From: Peromyscus leucopus
Taxonomy: Eukaryota; Chordata; Mammalia; Rodentia; Cricetidae
Reading direction: 5' to 3'
Assembly (NCBI RefSeq): GCF_004664715.2
Contig: NC_051063.1
Location: 114,500,829 to 114,564,828, forward strand
DNA length: 64,000 bases
The translations under genes were made by a program, and so were the position numbers. Positions 24,521-35,753 of this stretch are shown here, one piece after another (position 1 is the first letter of the stretch; every line of letters begins with the position of its first letter). The notes beneath the pieces were generated by a model. That model was given only the letters and a program-made list of their open reading frames with translations. It searched no databases and was not told the DNA's origin.

Positions 24521-24691
24521 AAAAACACATAGCTAATAAATACAGTACACATTACATACTAGGTTTAAGGCAAACCCAGTTTTAGAGTTTTTTGTTTTAA
24601 TTTGTTTTGTTTTCGTCTTCAAAGTGATGGAGTGACTTTAGACCCCTTTGGAAGTGCATGTATAGCATATTCTTAGATGGTGGATGTTTCT

Positions 24692-25249
24692 TGTAGTTTT
24701 TTTTAAAACTCTTTAGAGGCCCCCTATCTAGCTCCCAAATAAATTCACGGAGACTTATTCTTACTTATGAATGCCCGGCCTTAGCTTGGCTTGTTTCTAA
24801 CAAGTTTTTCTAACTTAAATTATCCCGTTTCTCTTTAACTGTGTTTTGACTCTGTGCTTTTTATGTTTCTTTATTCTATATATCTTTCCTTCTTATTCTG
24901 TGGCTGGCTGGGTGACTGGGTGGCTGGGTGGCTGGGTGGCTGGGTGGCTGGGGGGTGCCTGGAACCTGGCATCCTCCTCTCCTTTCCTCTCTCCTCTTCT
25001 CTTCTGTAGTAGATTTCTCCTCCTATTTATTTTCTCTGCCTACCAGTTCTGCCTATTTCTCTCTCCTGCCTAGCTATTGGCTGTTCAGCTCTTTATTGGA
25101 CCAATCAGGTATTTTAGGCAGCAAAGTAATACAGCTTTACAGAGTTAAACAGACACAATATGAAAGAATACAACACATATTTGCATCATTAAACAAATAT
25201 TCCACAGCATAAACAAATGTAACACATCTTAAACTAATATTCCACAACA
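24692..25249 (-). mobile_element. Solo LTR, antisense
   Basis: The complement starts TGTTGTGGAATATT and ends with CTACA. The flanks GTTTCT (24686-24691) and GTTCCT (25250-25255) differ at one position. A G-rich 8-bp repeat lies inside (24909-24955). Confidence 0.75.
24909..24955 (+). repeat. (CTGGGTGG)n minisatellite inside an LTR
   Basis: Five to six 8-bp units with repeated GGG. Confidence 0.85.
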
Positions 25250-25539
25250 GTTCCTGGCACTTTAACTCCCAGAACTGACTTCCCTCCACCCATTCCACAG
25301 ATTCACTATCGTAAAAAAAAAATTTTATGCTCTGGTTTTTCCTGTTTTTTCTTTGTTGTAATTATCAACAAAAATGACTGATGGTAAATTAGAAATTAGG
25401 TCTTCTCAAGCGTTCAATCAACAATTTTTCTATCTTTCCATTTATAGAAACAGGCACTAAAGTTAGTCATTATTATGTCCCATAATTATTTGCAATACTC
25501 CTGTGTGCCCACTCCTGCCCACACGGGATGTGTAGTAGT

Positions 25540-25745
25540 CTCTCTCTCTGTTTGCATAGAAGGAAGTCCCTGTGAGGACACAGGGTGAACCCATCATCTT
25601 CTCTCCAGGGAGAGAGCCCTCAGCAAGCATGAGCCTGAGTGCACCCAAACCCCAGCCTCCAGCACTGTGAAACTTTACCTTTCTATTGTTTAAATGGTCC
25701 TGTCTGTGTCGTTTTGTCATGGTAATACTAACACACTAATACACT
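25540..25745 (+). mobile_element. MaLR-type LTR fragment
   Basis: The order gtgaggacacagggtg, agagagccctcagcaagca, ccagcactgtgaaa, tattgtttaaatggtc, actaacacactaatacac follows the MaLR/MST-MLT1 LTR pattern. Confidence 0.5.
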
Positions 25746-26094
25746 TCTCCCATTTTCCTTAGTTCAACCCTTTATGTAAAAAAAAGATGGTGGAGCAGAT
25801 AAATCATATGATGGAACTATTCCTGACCTTGCTGGCAATTACATTAAGCTCTGGTGATGCCAGGGCCTCTGGCTACCAAAATGGTTCCAAGCCAAGTTCC
25901 CACGTTGGTGGAACACACATTCCAATGGCCAACCCTCCCTCAGAGCAAAGCCCTGGTGATTTGCATGACCAGGTGGGGGAAGGGTAAATGGTGTGGAGCA
26001 TTTTTTTCTTCATTCTCTGCTAGCTCATCACAATTGAGGCGTTTGTGTAACTGGTCTGTTCTTCCTCTCAGCACACTTTAAGTCTAGAGCAGCA

Positions 26095-26252
26095 GCTGGG
26101 GGAAACTGCCCTGTGCATTGTGGATTACTTAACAGAATCTCTGGTTTCTATGCAGTACCTACCACTGCCAGTTTTCAATGTCTGCAGATATTGCCAAACA
26201 GGCACAAGGGGACAAAAGTCACCCTAATTGAGAAGCATTGATTTAAGCCTTC
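26095..26252 (-). mobile_element. MER20 (hAT-Charlie)
   Basis: ctgccctgtgcattgtggat, tctgcagatattgccaaaca and cctaattgagaagca follow the complement of MER20. Confidence 0.7.
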
Positions 26253-26488
26253 AGAGATCGTGCCCCACATTTACAGAAGCCAGTCAACCTCTAACAACCA
26301 TCTGGAGCAGAAAAAAAACAGATGATGAAAAGTGATGGTGCATTTCCTCTCAAGTGCACAGAATTTGTGAAGAAAGGCAGACCTGGAAGACCTGCTAGGA
26401 AGAAAGATACTGTTTGGGGGAGACATGAGCACCCAGATGCTATCGTGTACAAAACTATTTCCTCCGGAAGATATATCATAAAGTTTTC

Positions 26489-26844
26489 TGTAGCAAGCTT
26501 TCTTGTCGGGCTATCTTTGGATCACCAGCCCCCGGATAACCAAGAAATGTCTTATTAATTATGAATGCTTGACCTTAGCTTAGGCTTTTTTCTAACTAGC
26601 TCTTATAACTTAACTAACCTGTTTCTATTCAGCTATGTTCTTCCATGTGGGTCAGTTACCTTTCTTCTGTCCTATATGTCCGACTTACTCTGTGTCCTTT
26701 TGTTATCTCCCGAGTGCCTAGATTCATCCCTTTGACTTCCTCTCTCTCTGTGTCAGAAATCCTGCACAGCTATTGGCCATTCAACTCTTTATGGCACCCA
26801 TCACAGCAATACATCTTCAAAGAGTGTACAAATATCCCACAACA
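26489..26844 (-). mobile_element. Solo LTR, antisense
   Basis: The complement starts TGTTGTGGGATATTTGTAC, nearly identical to the 12.3-kb copy. The flanks are GTTTTC (26483-26488) and GTTTCC (26845-26850). Confidence 0.7.
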
Positions 26845-26934
26845 GTTTCCTTCACACATAGAATAATCATATGAGTTTTGACACATGTAAACACCATGAA
26901 ATACCACAATAAAGATCTAGAATATCTGTGGACT

Positions 26935-27046
26935 GGTAAGAATGGTTCAGCAGGTAATGCACTAACCTCCAAGCCTAGTGGCCTGAATTCAATCCCCAGG
27001 AGAACCAATGACCAAAAGTTGTCCTCTGACCTCCACAGGCACAGCC

Positions 27047-27048
<2 letters not shown>
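26935..27048 (+). mobile_element. B3/B2 SINE
   Basis: gtaagaatggttcagcaggt, cctgaattcaatccccagga, ctctgacctccacaggcaca. Confidence 0.7.

Positions 27049-27089
<41 letters not shown>
27049..27089 (+). repeat. (CA)n microsatellite
   Basis: About 20 CA units at the SINE tail. Confidence 0.95.
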
Positions 27090-27090
<1 letters not shown>

Positions 27091-27252
27091 TAAAGATGCG
27101 ATTTTAAAAGATAAAATATTTGAAAGGAGGCATTTTAATGTAGTTTTAAAGGAAGCATAAACCATTGCTAACTTCAGAGAAGGCCATGTGATGGACATAG
27201 GAGTCATTCATGTAGCATCTCATTAACACACAGTTAATAACATAATAAGTTT

Positions 27253-27402
27253 GTGGGGTGTGGTGGTGCTCACCTTTAATAACTGCACTCTGGAGGCAGA
27301 GGCAGCTGAATCTTTGTGAGGATGAGGCCATCCTGGCCTACATAGGGCTTTCTAGGACTGCCAGGGCTACAGAGAGAGATCCCCATCTCAAAAAAAAAAA
27401 AA
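27253..27402 (+). mobile_element. B1 SINE
   Basis: ggggtgtggtggtgctcacc ... gagagatccccatctcaaaa. Confidence 0.85.
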
Positions 27403-28029
27403 GTTAATTTTTTTTAAATTCATTCACCAAAGTGGGTCCTGCCCCCTGACCAGTCCAGTGACCCCATATCAAAACTGCCACCCAAGTCAGAAGTGTGTTA
27501 GCCCCATTGTCTCTGGACTCTCCTCCCATCTTGCCTCCCAGCCTCTAGTACCCACCCCTCCCAACCCAGTCTGGCTTCATTCATCTTTTTTGCTCTTGCT
27601 TTGGGCATGCTGGGAAACGCCTGGTGCTCACAGAACAAGGTCTCATCTCCATGACATGCGCTCCACCTGTTCATGGCTGTACAGAGAGACAGCTGAAAGC
27701 CATCTCTAACGGCACTGAGCCGAGCCTGCTCGCTGTTACAGATTTCATTGTCTCTAACTCAAGCACAACATGGTGATTGTTCTTGGACTAGGGAAAAAAA
27801 GTATTAAGCAGGCTGCTGGGGCTCATTCAGGCAGCTGTCCTTGGCTCTCTCTTCTGTTCTACATTAGACCCAAAGAACTTAACCTTGTGTGGTCTTCCTT
27901 GACTGCTCTCAGTAGCACAGGCAAAGGGCTAGCTGGGAGGGGGTTGCTATGTTGTGTTTGGTTGATAGAAATCACCTGCAGGCAGGAGACTCCAAATGCT
28001 TTTCTCCAAAAGCTTTTGTTTACTTGAGA

Positions 28030-28110
28030 ATTTGACGGCAGTGAGCGGCGGCAGCGGCAGCAGGCTGTGGGGAGCAGTGGAGAGTGGCGCCCTCTGACGT
28101 TACTCTCTGA
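28030..28110. promoter_or_regulatory. Small CGG-rich segment with a CTCF-like core
   Basis: A short CpG-bearing stretch (gcggcggcagcggcagcagg) is followed at 28086-28099 by GGCGCCCTCTGACG, whose complement CGTCAGAGGGCGCC resembles a CTCF core. It lies between the two gene-associated islands and no repeat family was recognised in it. Confidence 0.35.
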
Positions 28111-28534
28111 ACTGGCTCAGTTCTCAGGATCCCTGTGTCTGGAAGACTTGAGAGGCACCTGTGGAAATTTTCACGTTCCCTTCTCTAGCACCTTATAGCC
28201 TTTTATCAGTTCTCCTTTATTGTGATATTATTATATCCTTTACCTGTGATGGCCCTGTAATCTCACTATCCTCTCTGCCCGGGCCACTCTCAAACTGCTC
28301 AGCGCCTCTCTCAGCCACCAGGCAGGTGACTCTCTGATCTCTCCCACAACCCAACGGCTGCTGCTAGGATGACTCGGGGTTCATCTCGGGATGTAATAGG
28401 CCAGCTGGGTTGCCCACTGCTCCTCAGGATGCAGTGGTCTGCTCAGCAGCTGGGTGGAGGTCTTTGCCAGTCTACTTCTGGGCTGGGTTTGGGTTGATAG
28501 TGGGACCAGACATGGTGCGACCCATAGGCGGTGC

Positions 28535-28670
28535 TGGGCTGGGCACGGTAGCACACTCGTTCTCCTATAATCTCAGCACCTGGGAGGCAGAGGCAGAAGG
28601 ACTAGAGTTCAACGTCACCCCTAGCTCCATAATAAGTTCGAGGACAGCCTGTGTTACTTGAGACCTTGTT
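28535..28670 (+). mobile_element. B1 SINE, diverged
   Basis: gggctgggcacggtagcaca, tgggaggcagaggcagaagg. Confidence 0.7.
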
Positions 28671-28673
28671 TAG

Positions 28674-28732
28674 ATAGATGGATGGATGGATGGATGGATG
28701 GATGGATGGATGGATGGATAGATGGATAGATA
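28674..28732 (+). repeat. (GATG)n microsatellite
   Basis: About 14 units grown from the B1 tail. Confidence 0.95.
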
Positions 28733-28833
28733 AATGAAGGGAGAAAGGGGACCAGTGAGAGCTGGGAAGAGGAGGGACAAGGAGGGACAGTGAGGGCTGT
28801 AGATATGAGGAAGGTACAGTGTGTATGTATATA

Positions 28834-28836
<3 letters not shown>

Positions 28837-28875
<39 letters not shown>
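28837..28875 (+). repeat. (TG)n microsatellite
   Basis: About 18 TG units. Confidence 0.95.
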
Positions 28876-28877
<2 letters not shown>

Positions 28878-30336
28878 AAAACGTCATAAAGAAACTCATT
28901 ATTTTAACATGCTAACTAAAAATGAACTAACTTTATACATAAATGTCTTTTTTTTTTAGGCAAGGAAATCTGCAGAGGGGAGGGGAGGGGAGGTACATTC
29001 TGAGAACTGTGGTGGGCTCCCTCGTGCCTCACACGTATTTTCTCAGCATTCACTACGAAAGCCAAGGGCTGCTTCTAGCAACTACTTATGACAGTCCCGG
29101 ATTCAGACCTCCCTGGCCCACGAAGTAACAAGAGCATGTTGACCCCTGCAAGCTCTAAGTATCGCACTGTTAGAGCCCTGAGGCGCAGCCTCCAGCCAAT
29201 GATGAGTAGGAGCTGAGTACTAAGCTGTGTCCCAGAGTCCCAGGGAAACCAACCCTCTTATTCCATCTCTAGATAACTTGTTCATCCACAAATTCTCAAG
29301 TCTCTATCTTTCTCACTTCCCTATCCTCCTGGCTTTTTGAGAGTGCATCCCAGAAAACCTACCTGCACACAAACCCCAACTTGAAGATACATCTCTAGGG
29401 GAAGCCAGTCAGTAACCACAGCCCCAACCAGGGTGAGTTTCCATGGCCCTGAGTGGGCCTGATGCCTGAGAGTTGACCAGTCACATCAGGAACCCTTTGC
29501 TACAGGCTCGGTGAGAAGCCATGTAAGATCTTAAGAAAAGATGGAGTCTCTGGAGCAACATGGAGAAAGAACTGAATTCAAGAAAACTAAGTGTGAAATG
29601 AAGTCATATCTCTGGTCAGTCAAGTCAGAGGTTGGGACCTGTCCTAAGGAGGAGGCAATAAAGGCAAAGGCTCGCTAATAAGGCCTGTTCTCCATATTCC
29701 AGTCAGAGTATCTCCAGCTTCCAGCCAGCCACCAGTTAGCTGTTGTTTAACACATGCAATAAAATAGCCCACGCCTCTCAGGTTTGGCAAGGCCAGCGGA
29801 CTCCTAGCACAGGGCCAGGATGGAGTGTGCATAGCTTTCCCAGAGTCTGGTTTTGTCTGTAGCTTACACCATCTCTGTCTGTAGCTACTGTTACTATTTT
29901 GGTGCTAGGTAGTGACCCAGACTCAGGTTTACATCACAACTTCTAAGACTTGGAGCTGTGTAAAACAGGAACTTGGTGAGATGGGGCAGGGAGAGCAGCA
30001 GCTTCAGAGAAACTCAGCCTGCCAATAGTCACCCACCACTCTGTAAGCCACCCCTGGGTGAGCTCATTTTATACATGAAGATGAACTGTTCTTTGCACTG
30101 TGGACCATGCTACTATGGGGGATCTCCTCAACACAGCTGCTTAACGATAAAGGCCATCCCCCACTGATAGAGGAGCTGGGCCATGGAAGGACCTTCCAAC
30201 CCCAGGATACAAATTATTTGTTCTTCCTTACCATTCAGCAGCTCTTGGATTTGCCTGGGTGGCTTCTCTCCATGTAGCTGCCCTGCTGGAGGCCCCACAG
30301 CTGAAGTCTGCATAGAGTTGTCTTTTCTGGGCATCC

Positions 30337-30385
30337 TTTTTTCTTTCTTTTTTTCTTTTCTTTTCTTTTCTTTTCTTTCTTTCTT

Positions 30386-30424
<39 letters not shown>

Positions 30425-30573
30425 GTTTTTCAGGACAGGGTTTCTCTCTGTAGCTTTGCGCCTTTCCTGGAACTCTCTCTGTAGCTCAGGTTGGCCTCGA
30501 ACTCACAGAGATCTGCCTGCCTCTGCCTCCCCAGTCCTGGGATTAAAGGCGGCGTGCGCCACCACTGCCCAGC
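30337..30573 (-). mobile_element. B1 SINE with long CT/T tail
   Basis: A TTTTC/TTTC run and T run (30337-30423) precede an antisense B1 (ggacagggtttctctctgta, tagctttgcgcctttcctgg). The flanks tgggcatcc occur on both sides. Confidence 0.93.
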
Positions 30574-31439
30574 TGGGCATCCCATTTCAATGGAATCACA
30601 TATAATATGGCTCTTTGGCTGTGGTCTTCTCAGCTAGAATGTTGGGTAAAAGGTAAAATATGTACTCAAACCCACACAAACTGGAAGGAGCAATCCACAA
30701 CCCCCCTTTTCCTCTTATTTCAAAATGCAGTGCACCACACTGGGTTTGCTAATCCTGGCAGACCTTCCTAAAAATGCCTTTTTATGTTTCTGTCTGCAAA
30801 CAAATTCAGTGCTTAGAAGATAAGAGTTATAATTGCTCCTGCCTCATTCTCCAGATGTGAGGTAGCGCTATTAGTACGTCCTAATTCTTTTAATATGTGT
30901 GCTGATGCTGTGTGGGATGAGAGCAGTTTCACAGACTACTTCCCAGTGTGGGGGTGGGCATCTCACCTGAGCCACAGAAGCCTTAAGACATGAGACAAGC
31001 TCACAGGTGGAGCCCGAGAGATGAAGTCATGGTTTTGCCAGGCACTGCAACCTCTCAAGGAGCAGAGTCTGAGTGAGGCATACTCCGTGGACCAGAAATT
31101 GGGTCCAAATGAGAGTCCCTTTGGCAAATGAAGATCGGAACTGTGGTTAGTGCAGTTCGTCCAGGAATCCAGCCTCATCCTGACCTTCCCACCCTCCTCT
31201 ACACCAGCCAGGGTTCTGTCATCACAGCGAGCTCTGCATGACTGACAGGACCTGGGGTGATGTGTCTCTGCTTGCCTCTCCGCCATCCCATCTCACTCCT
31301 CACCAGTCTCTGGAATCCTCTTATCTCACCAAAGTGAATGCCTTTAGTTTCACTAGAGGCTCAGCATTCTCGCCTCTGGGTCTTTGTATCATCCACACAC
31401 TCTGCCTCAGACCCTCCAACCAGCACCCCAAACTGAGTT

Positions 31440-31735
31440 AATAATTCCTCGAGGCTTACTCCCAGCTCTTGAGACAGGTTCTCCACAGCAGTCTGCTTGC
31501 CTCTCTCCCTTCTAGACTTCTCTAAGTGTACGGAAACTTTATTCTTGTGTTCTCCACCTAGACCCAAAGCTCTCTTCGCCCCCAGGCCAATGTAGATCTG
31601 CCCAATATCTGACCCCATGAGCTACGCTAAGCTGGAACTGCTCCCAGACTCCTCATTCACAGAAACTGTGAGGCAGTAAATGAATCACTGTGTTCAGAGT
31701 GGTTCTCTACAGTAATAAGTAACTAATACACTATT
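31440..31735 (+). mobile_element. MaLR-like LTR fragment
   Basis: The 3' part (cacagaaactgtgaggcagt ... gtaataagtaactaatacac) resembles the 3' end of MLT1-type LTRs. The 5' part is too diverged to place. Confidence 0.35.
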
Positions 31736-32385
31736 AAAACTAAATGGTTTAAGACAATGACTTATTACACCTCCTTGATCCCATAGTTCCTAACCGGTGA
31801 GCTCTTCTTCCTTATGGCATAAATTGAGATCACTTCAGCAACACCTAGCTGATGAGTAGGCTGGAGGGGAGGGTCCAATGTGACTTTACTCATGTGTCTG
31901 GCATTCTGTGGGCTAGAAAGTGGCTTCTAGCCCACAGAATGATCAGCAAATGATTATTCATAGTGCCTATACTTAGACTCTCTGGCAAGGCTATCCCATA
32001 AGAGATGGAATTGTTTGAAAGTTTACTCCCTCCAGAGCAAGTATCCCAAAAGAATCAGAGCAATTTGCATGATCTTCCATGGCCGGGTCTCAGAATTGTT
32101 TGAGATTCATTCTGCCGCACACTCTCAGTGGAAACAACCAGAATCAGGGAGAAGGAATAGAAGAAGGTCCATTTCTTGAGGGGATAGGTCAAAGAATTTG
32201 ACTCTAGTTTGTAAAAACATTAACCTTACTGAAGTATAGTTTCCGTACAATAAGACACACACACATCAGTTGGCTTTAACAAAAGCATACACCCTTGTGA
32301 CAACCACCACAATCAAAATATAAAGAATTGCTTTCATCCTCAATAGTCCTCACCCTCCCCGCTTCCATGCTCAATCCCCTCACCC

Positions 32386-32692
32386 ACTGAGAGTTTGAAT
32401 GAAAAAATGTCCCTCATAGTCTTGGGCATTTGAATACCTGGCGGTTAATCAGGCTGTTTGGGAGGTTTCCAGGGGGCGACCTTGTTAAAGGAAGTATGTC
32501 ACCGGAGGTGAGACTTACCATTTCAAGTTGGCTTTCTCTGTGGTTCAAGATGAGAGCCCTCAGCTTCCTGTTCCTGCTGCCACCCCACCATCACCGCCTC
32601 TAACCCTCTGGACCTGTAAGCCCAAATAAACTCTTCTTTAAGCTGCCTTGGTCATGGGGTTCCTTCACAGCAACAGAAAGGTAACTAATATC
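32386..32692 (+). repeat. Rodent interspersed repeat, same family as 17.3 kb
   Basis: cgaccttgttaaaggaagta, gtcaccggaggtgagact, then agctgccttggtcatggggt and ttcacagcaacagaaa at the 3' end. Confidence 0.55.
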
Positions 32693-33133
32693 CCACCCAT
32701 CAGTGCTAGGCAACCACTGGTGGGCTTTCAGTCATTTCTAGAATTTCATGTGATAGTTGACACCCTACTTGGATTCTTCACTTAGATAAACACTTCTTAG
32801 GATTGTTCATGTGATTGCAAGTATTGATAGTTTCGTTTGCTCCATTTTCGCTGCTGTGTGGTATTCTATTATGTGGATGTTTATATAGTTACCTGTGGAT
32901 AAGTATCTGAGTTGTTTCCAGATTTAGGCTATTAGAAATGAAGCAAAGAATGCTTATTTTTATTTTTCCTAAGAAAATATGTAGAAGTGATGTCACCATT
33001 CCATACACTATATGTGTCGTTATAAAGGATGACCATATTGCTGCTTTCCAAAATGGTCACAGTGGGGCACTTGTTGGCAAAGTGGTGGATTAGAAGCTAA
33101 CTCCACATGATGAAGTGAAGTAAAAGAATCTTA

Positions 33134-33295
33134 GCCTGGGCAGTGGTGGCGCAAATCTTCAATCCCAGCACTCAGGAGGAGGCAGAGGCAATCTGATCTC
33201 TATGAGTTCGATGCCAGCCTGATCTACAGAGTGAGTTCCAGGACAGTGAGGGATACACAGAGAAACCCTGTCTTAAAAGACAAACAACAAAAAAG
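33134..33295 (+). mobile_element. B1 SINE
   Basis: gcctgggcagtggtggcgca ... acacagagaaaccctgtctt. Confidence 0.9.
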
Positions 33296-33439
33296 ATTCT
33301 TGATAAGAAGACAAGTGGACTCTGTTCCAAACGAAGAAACAGAGGAAGAGCTTCGGAACTACAGAGATAGTAATACGATCCCTGAGCCTGCAGAGGAAAA
33401 GACAGGCAACATTCTGAAAAATAAGTAAGCCTTGCCCCT

Positions 33440-33454
33440 ACCCCCCCCCCCCCA
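33440..33454 (+). repeat. poly-C run
   Basis: An unbroken run of C. Confidence 0.85.
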
Positions 33455-33523
33455 GCATCATGTCTGCCTGCTGCCAGAGTGGAAGATCAAGTCCCAGAAA
33501 GTATGTTAAAAAAAGACAGCCAG

Positions 33524-33722
33524 GGTCTGGAGAGATGGCTTGTGGTTAAGAGCGTTGGCTGCCCTTGCCGAGGACCCGATTCAACCTCCAGTTGGTAGCT
33601 CCAGTTCCGGGAAATCCAATGCCCTCTTCTGGACAATGTGGGCACCCGGCGCGTGAACGTGGTGCACGGACATGCGGGCAGGCCAAAACATTCCTTCCAT
33701 AAAATAAAAATAAATCCTGAGA
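33524..33722 (+). mobile_element. B2 SINE, CpG-retaining
   Basis: gggtctggagagatggcttg ... tgccctcttctggacaatgt; the 3' half keeps several CpG (cacccggcgcgtgaacgtgg). Confidence 0.85.
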
Positions 33723-34321
33723 AGAATGCAACAGCAAATCCACTCGCGGTTCTTAAAAATTTATGTTGTCAAACGAATGTGTGAATTTTTTTTAGATGTT
33801 TTAAGGTGTTGAATAATTGTTCATACAAAACAGGTTCTCTGTGGTCTTGCCAAAAAAACAGCGTGTCTGGCTTTTTCTCCCACACATCTGTGTCCCACCT
33901 CAACTTGTACATCTTTCAACATGGCAAGTCTAGCGGGAAAAAAAAAAAAAATCAAGGTCAAATGAGGAAACTGGGCAAATGGATTTTATCTGGCTTCTCT
34001 GTTTGACCACCAACTGGCAAACGGCGCTGTTAGAAGAACTGAGCGGAGGGTAAATGAGAGGATGAAGTATGTTTCTGATCGTGGGCCCAGGCTCTCCTGC
34101 AAGAAGCTGGCCTAAGGTTTACAGGAAACGCTGAGGGAAGGGGGTCAACAGCACTGGAGGAATCCAGACTGATTCCAGAAATTCAAAGACTCCATGTTGG
34201 AAGCCCTTGGGGTGGGGGGTAGTAGCTCTTTGTCGGCTACATCCGCGCTCTACTTAATAAGTTTACCGTAACTATAGCTGTTGTTGTCAGCTTAGGGAAG
34301 AGTGACTAACTATAATACTTA

Positions 34322-34480
34322 TCAGCCTGGCATGGTGGTGAGGCCTTTAACCCTAGCACTCCAGAGGCTGAGAGGTAGGCAGATCTCTGCCAACGCCGGG
34401 CCAGCCTGCCCTCCTAGTAAGTTCCAGGCAGGCAGAGCTGTATAGTGAGAACCTCTCTCAAGAAAATGAATGAATAAATA
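34322..34480 (+). mobile_element. B1 SINE
   Basis: agcctggcatggtggtgagg ... gaacctctctcaagaaaatg, then an AATA tail. Confidence 0.8.
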
Positions 34481-34606
34481 AATAAAATGTCTTTATCAGA
34501 TACGTAAATCTCAGAAAAATGTGTAACATTGTTGGAACAAAAGGGAAGTTTTAATTATTTCAAGCTATTCATTTTTGGGTGGCTTTTGGTTTCTTTTGGA
34601 TGGTTT

Positions 34607-34715
34607 TGTTTTTACAACAGGATCTTCCTGTGTAGCCCAGGCTGACCTTAAACTCTTCATCCTCCAGATTCAGCCTTTCAGGGTGATGGGAACACAGGTA
34701 TGTGTTCCCGTGCCT
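34607..34715 (-). mobile_element. B1 SINE, diverged
   Basis: cctgtgtagcccaggctgac, cttaaactcttcatcctcc. Confidence 0.6.
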
Positions 34716-35352
34716 GCCCTGCATAATTTTTTTACTGATGAGAACAATCCACTTAACCAACAGCTATTTTTCACGAACTCGCTCAGTTCCCATCCTTCAA
34801 TAGGTCCCTAATTACCCAGCATTAATTTTTTTTAATTATAAGCTATGTTTTAATCTATTTTTAAGTCAATTAGATCACTTGGAAGAGAGGAGAGGAGCCT
34901 GGCTTCCGACTTCCCCAGGCCAAAAACATAATTCCTGGAATGTAATGAGAGAAAAAGAAAGAGGCAGCTATAGAGACTGGCGTCAGGCTGAGAGAGACTG
35001 CCTCGCACAAAAGGAACTTACAATGCTGTGCTGTGGGGGATTGGTTTGGTTTGCTTCCTACCTTGAAAACTGCTTTGTGACTAGATCTACATTGCTTTGT
35101 GAAAACGGAGAAGGAAGACAGAATCAGACTTCAGTACCTCAAGCTACCCCGTGAGCACTTGCTCCAGGTGTCCGCCATTCTAGCCGGAGTTAAACCTAAC
35201 CTGACAGAAGCAGACAGAAAAGCCCAGGGAGGAGCCCCCCGCTAGCACCTGCATCACTGCAGCGCTGCCCCGTCCCACACCCCCGGACTTGTGGGGAAAT
35301 CACGGAAGAATCATTCCTCTGCAGCCACTCGCCCGTGCTCTTCCTCATATGG

Positions 35353-35366
35353 CCGCCAGGGGGCGC
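35353..35366 (+). promoter_or_regulatory. CTCF-type motif, forward
   Basis: CCGCCAGGGGGCGC is close to the CTCF core consensus (CCNSNAGGNGGCNC). It lies within the CpG block. Confidence 0.65.
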
Positions 35367-35421
35367 GCGCGAACCGCCGCTGGTGCCTAAACTGGGGTGG
35401 GAGAGTAGGGGGAGGACGCCA

Positions 35422-35435
35422 GTTGCTTTGGAAAC
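35422..35435 (+). promoter_or_regulatory. RFX-type X-box
   Basis: GTTGCTTTGGAAAC fits the X-box pattern RYYNYY-N2-RRNRAC at every constrained position and has the inverted-repeat form bound by RFX factors. RFX2 drives many spermiogenesis and ciliary genes, which fits the testis expression of CCDC83. Binding is inferred. Confidence 0.6.
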
Positions 35436-35700
35436 CGAGAACGCACCAGCGGCGGGGCGGGGTTGGGGGGGGTTGGCGGGAGAAGAGGACTGGAGAGTGC
35501 TTTGGGCTGTTTGAACTTGAGTGAGAACCACCAGCCGGGAGCCCGGGATTCGCACCCGAAAGCGTTGGAGAGGAGGTCGGGAGAAAGCTGACGTCCTTGC
35601 TTCTTCCAGTCTGTCCCCAAAGACTCTCTAGCAACCCTCCCCCACTACACCCGACCCCCACTCCTGTTGGTTTGCAATGACGCGAGATGGGCTTGGGGTC

Positions 35701-35713
35701 GCGCCCTCTGGTG
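35701..35713 (-). promoter_or_regulatory. CTCF-type motif, reverse
   Basis: The - strand reads CACCAGAGGGCGC, a good CTCF core. It faces the forward motif 335 bp to the left, so the pair is convergent. Confidence 0.6.
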
Positions 35714-35746
35714 TTTCCCTCGGGACGTTGTTCCTGGGCGGTTAGG

Positions 35747-35753
35747 AACTGTT
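35747..35753. promoter_or_regulatory. MYB core (AACTGTT) in the CpG block
   Basis: AACTGTT carries a MYB core readable on both strands. A-MYB and RFX sites often occur together in testis promoters. The motif is short and may be chance. Confidence 0.3.

Noticed and set aside
30183..30605. 140-aa open frame containing a Phe/Ser run
   Set aside because: The run is the translation of the T-rich B1 tail and the rest is antisense B1.
35196..35661. Open frames of 77-119 aa on both strands across the second CpG island
   Set aside because: Same GC effect. The region is better explained as promoter and 5' UTR.
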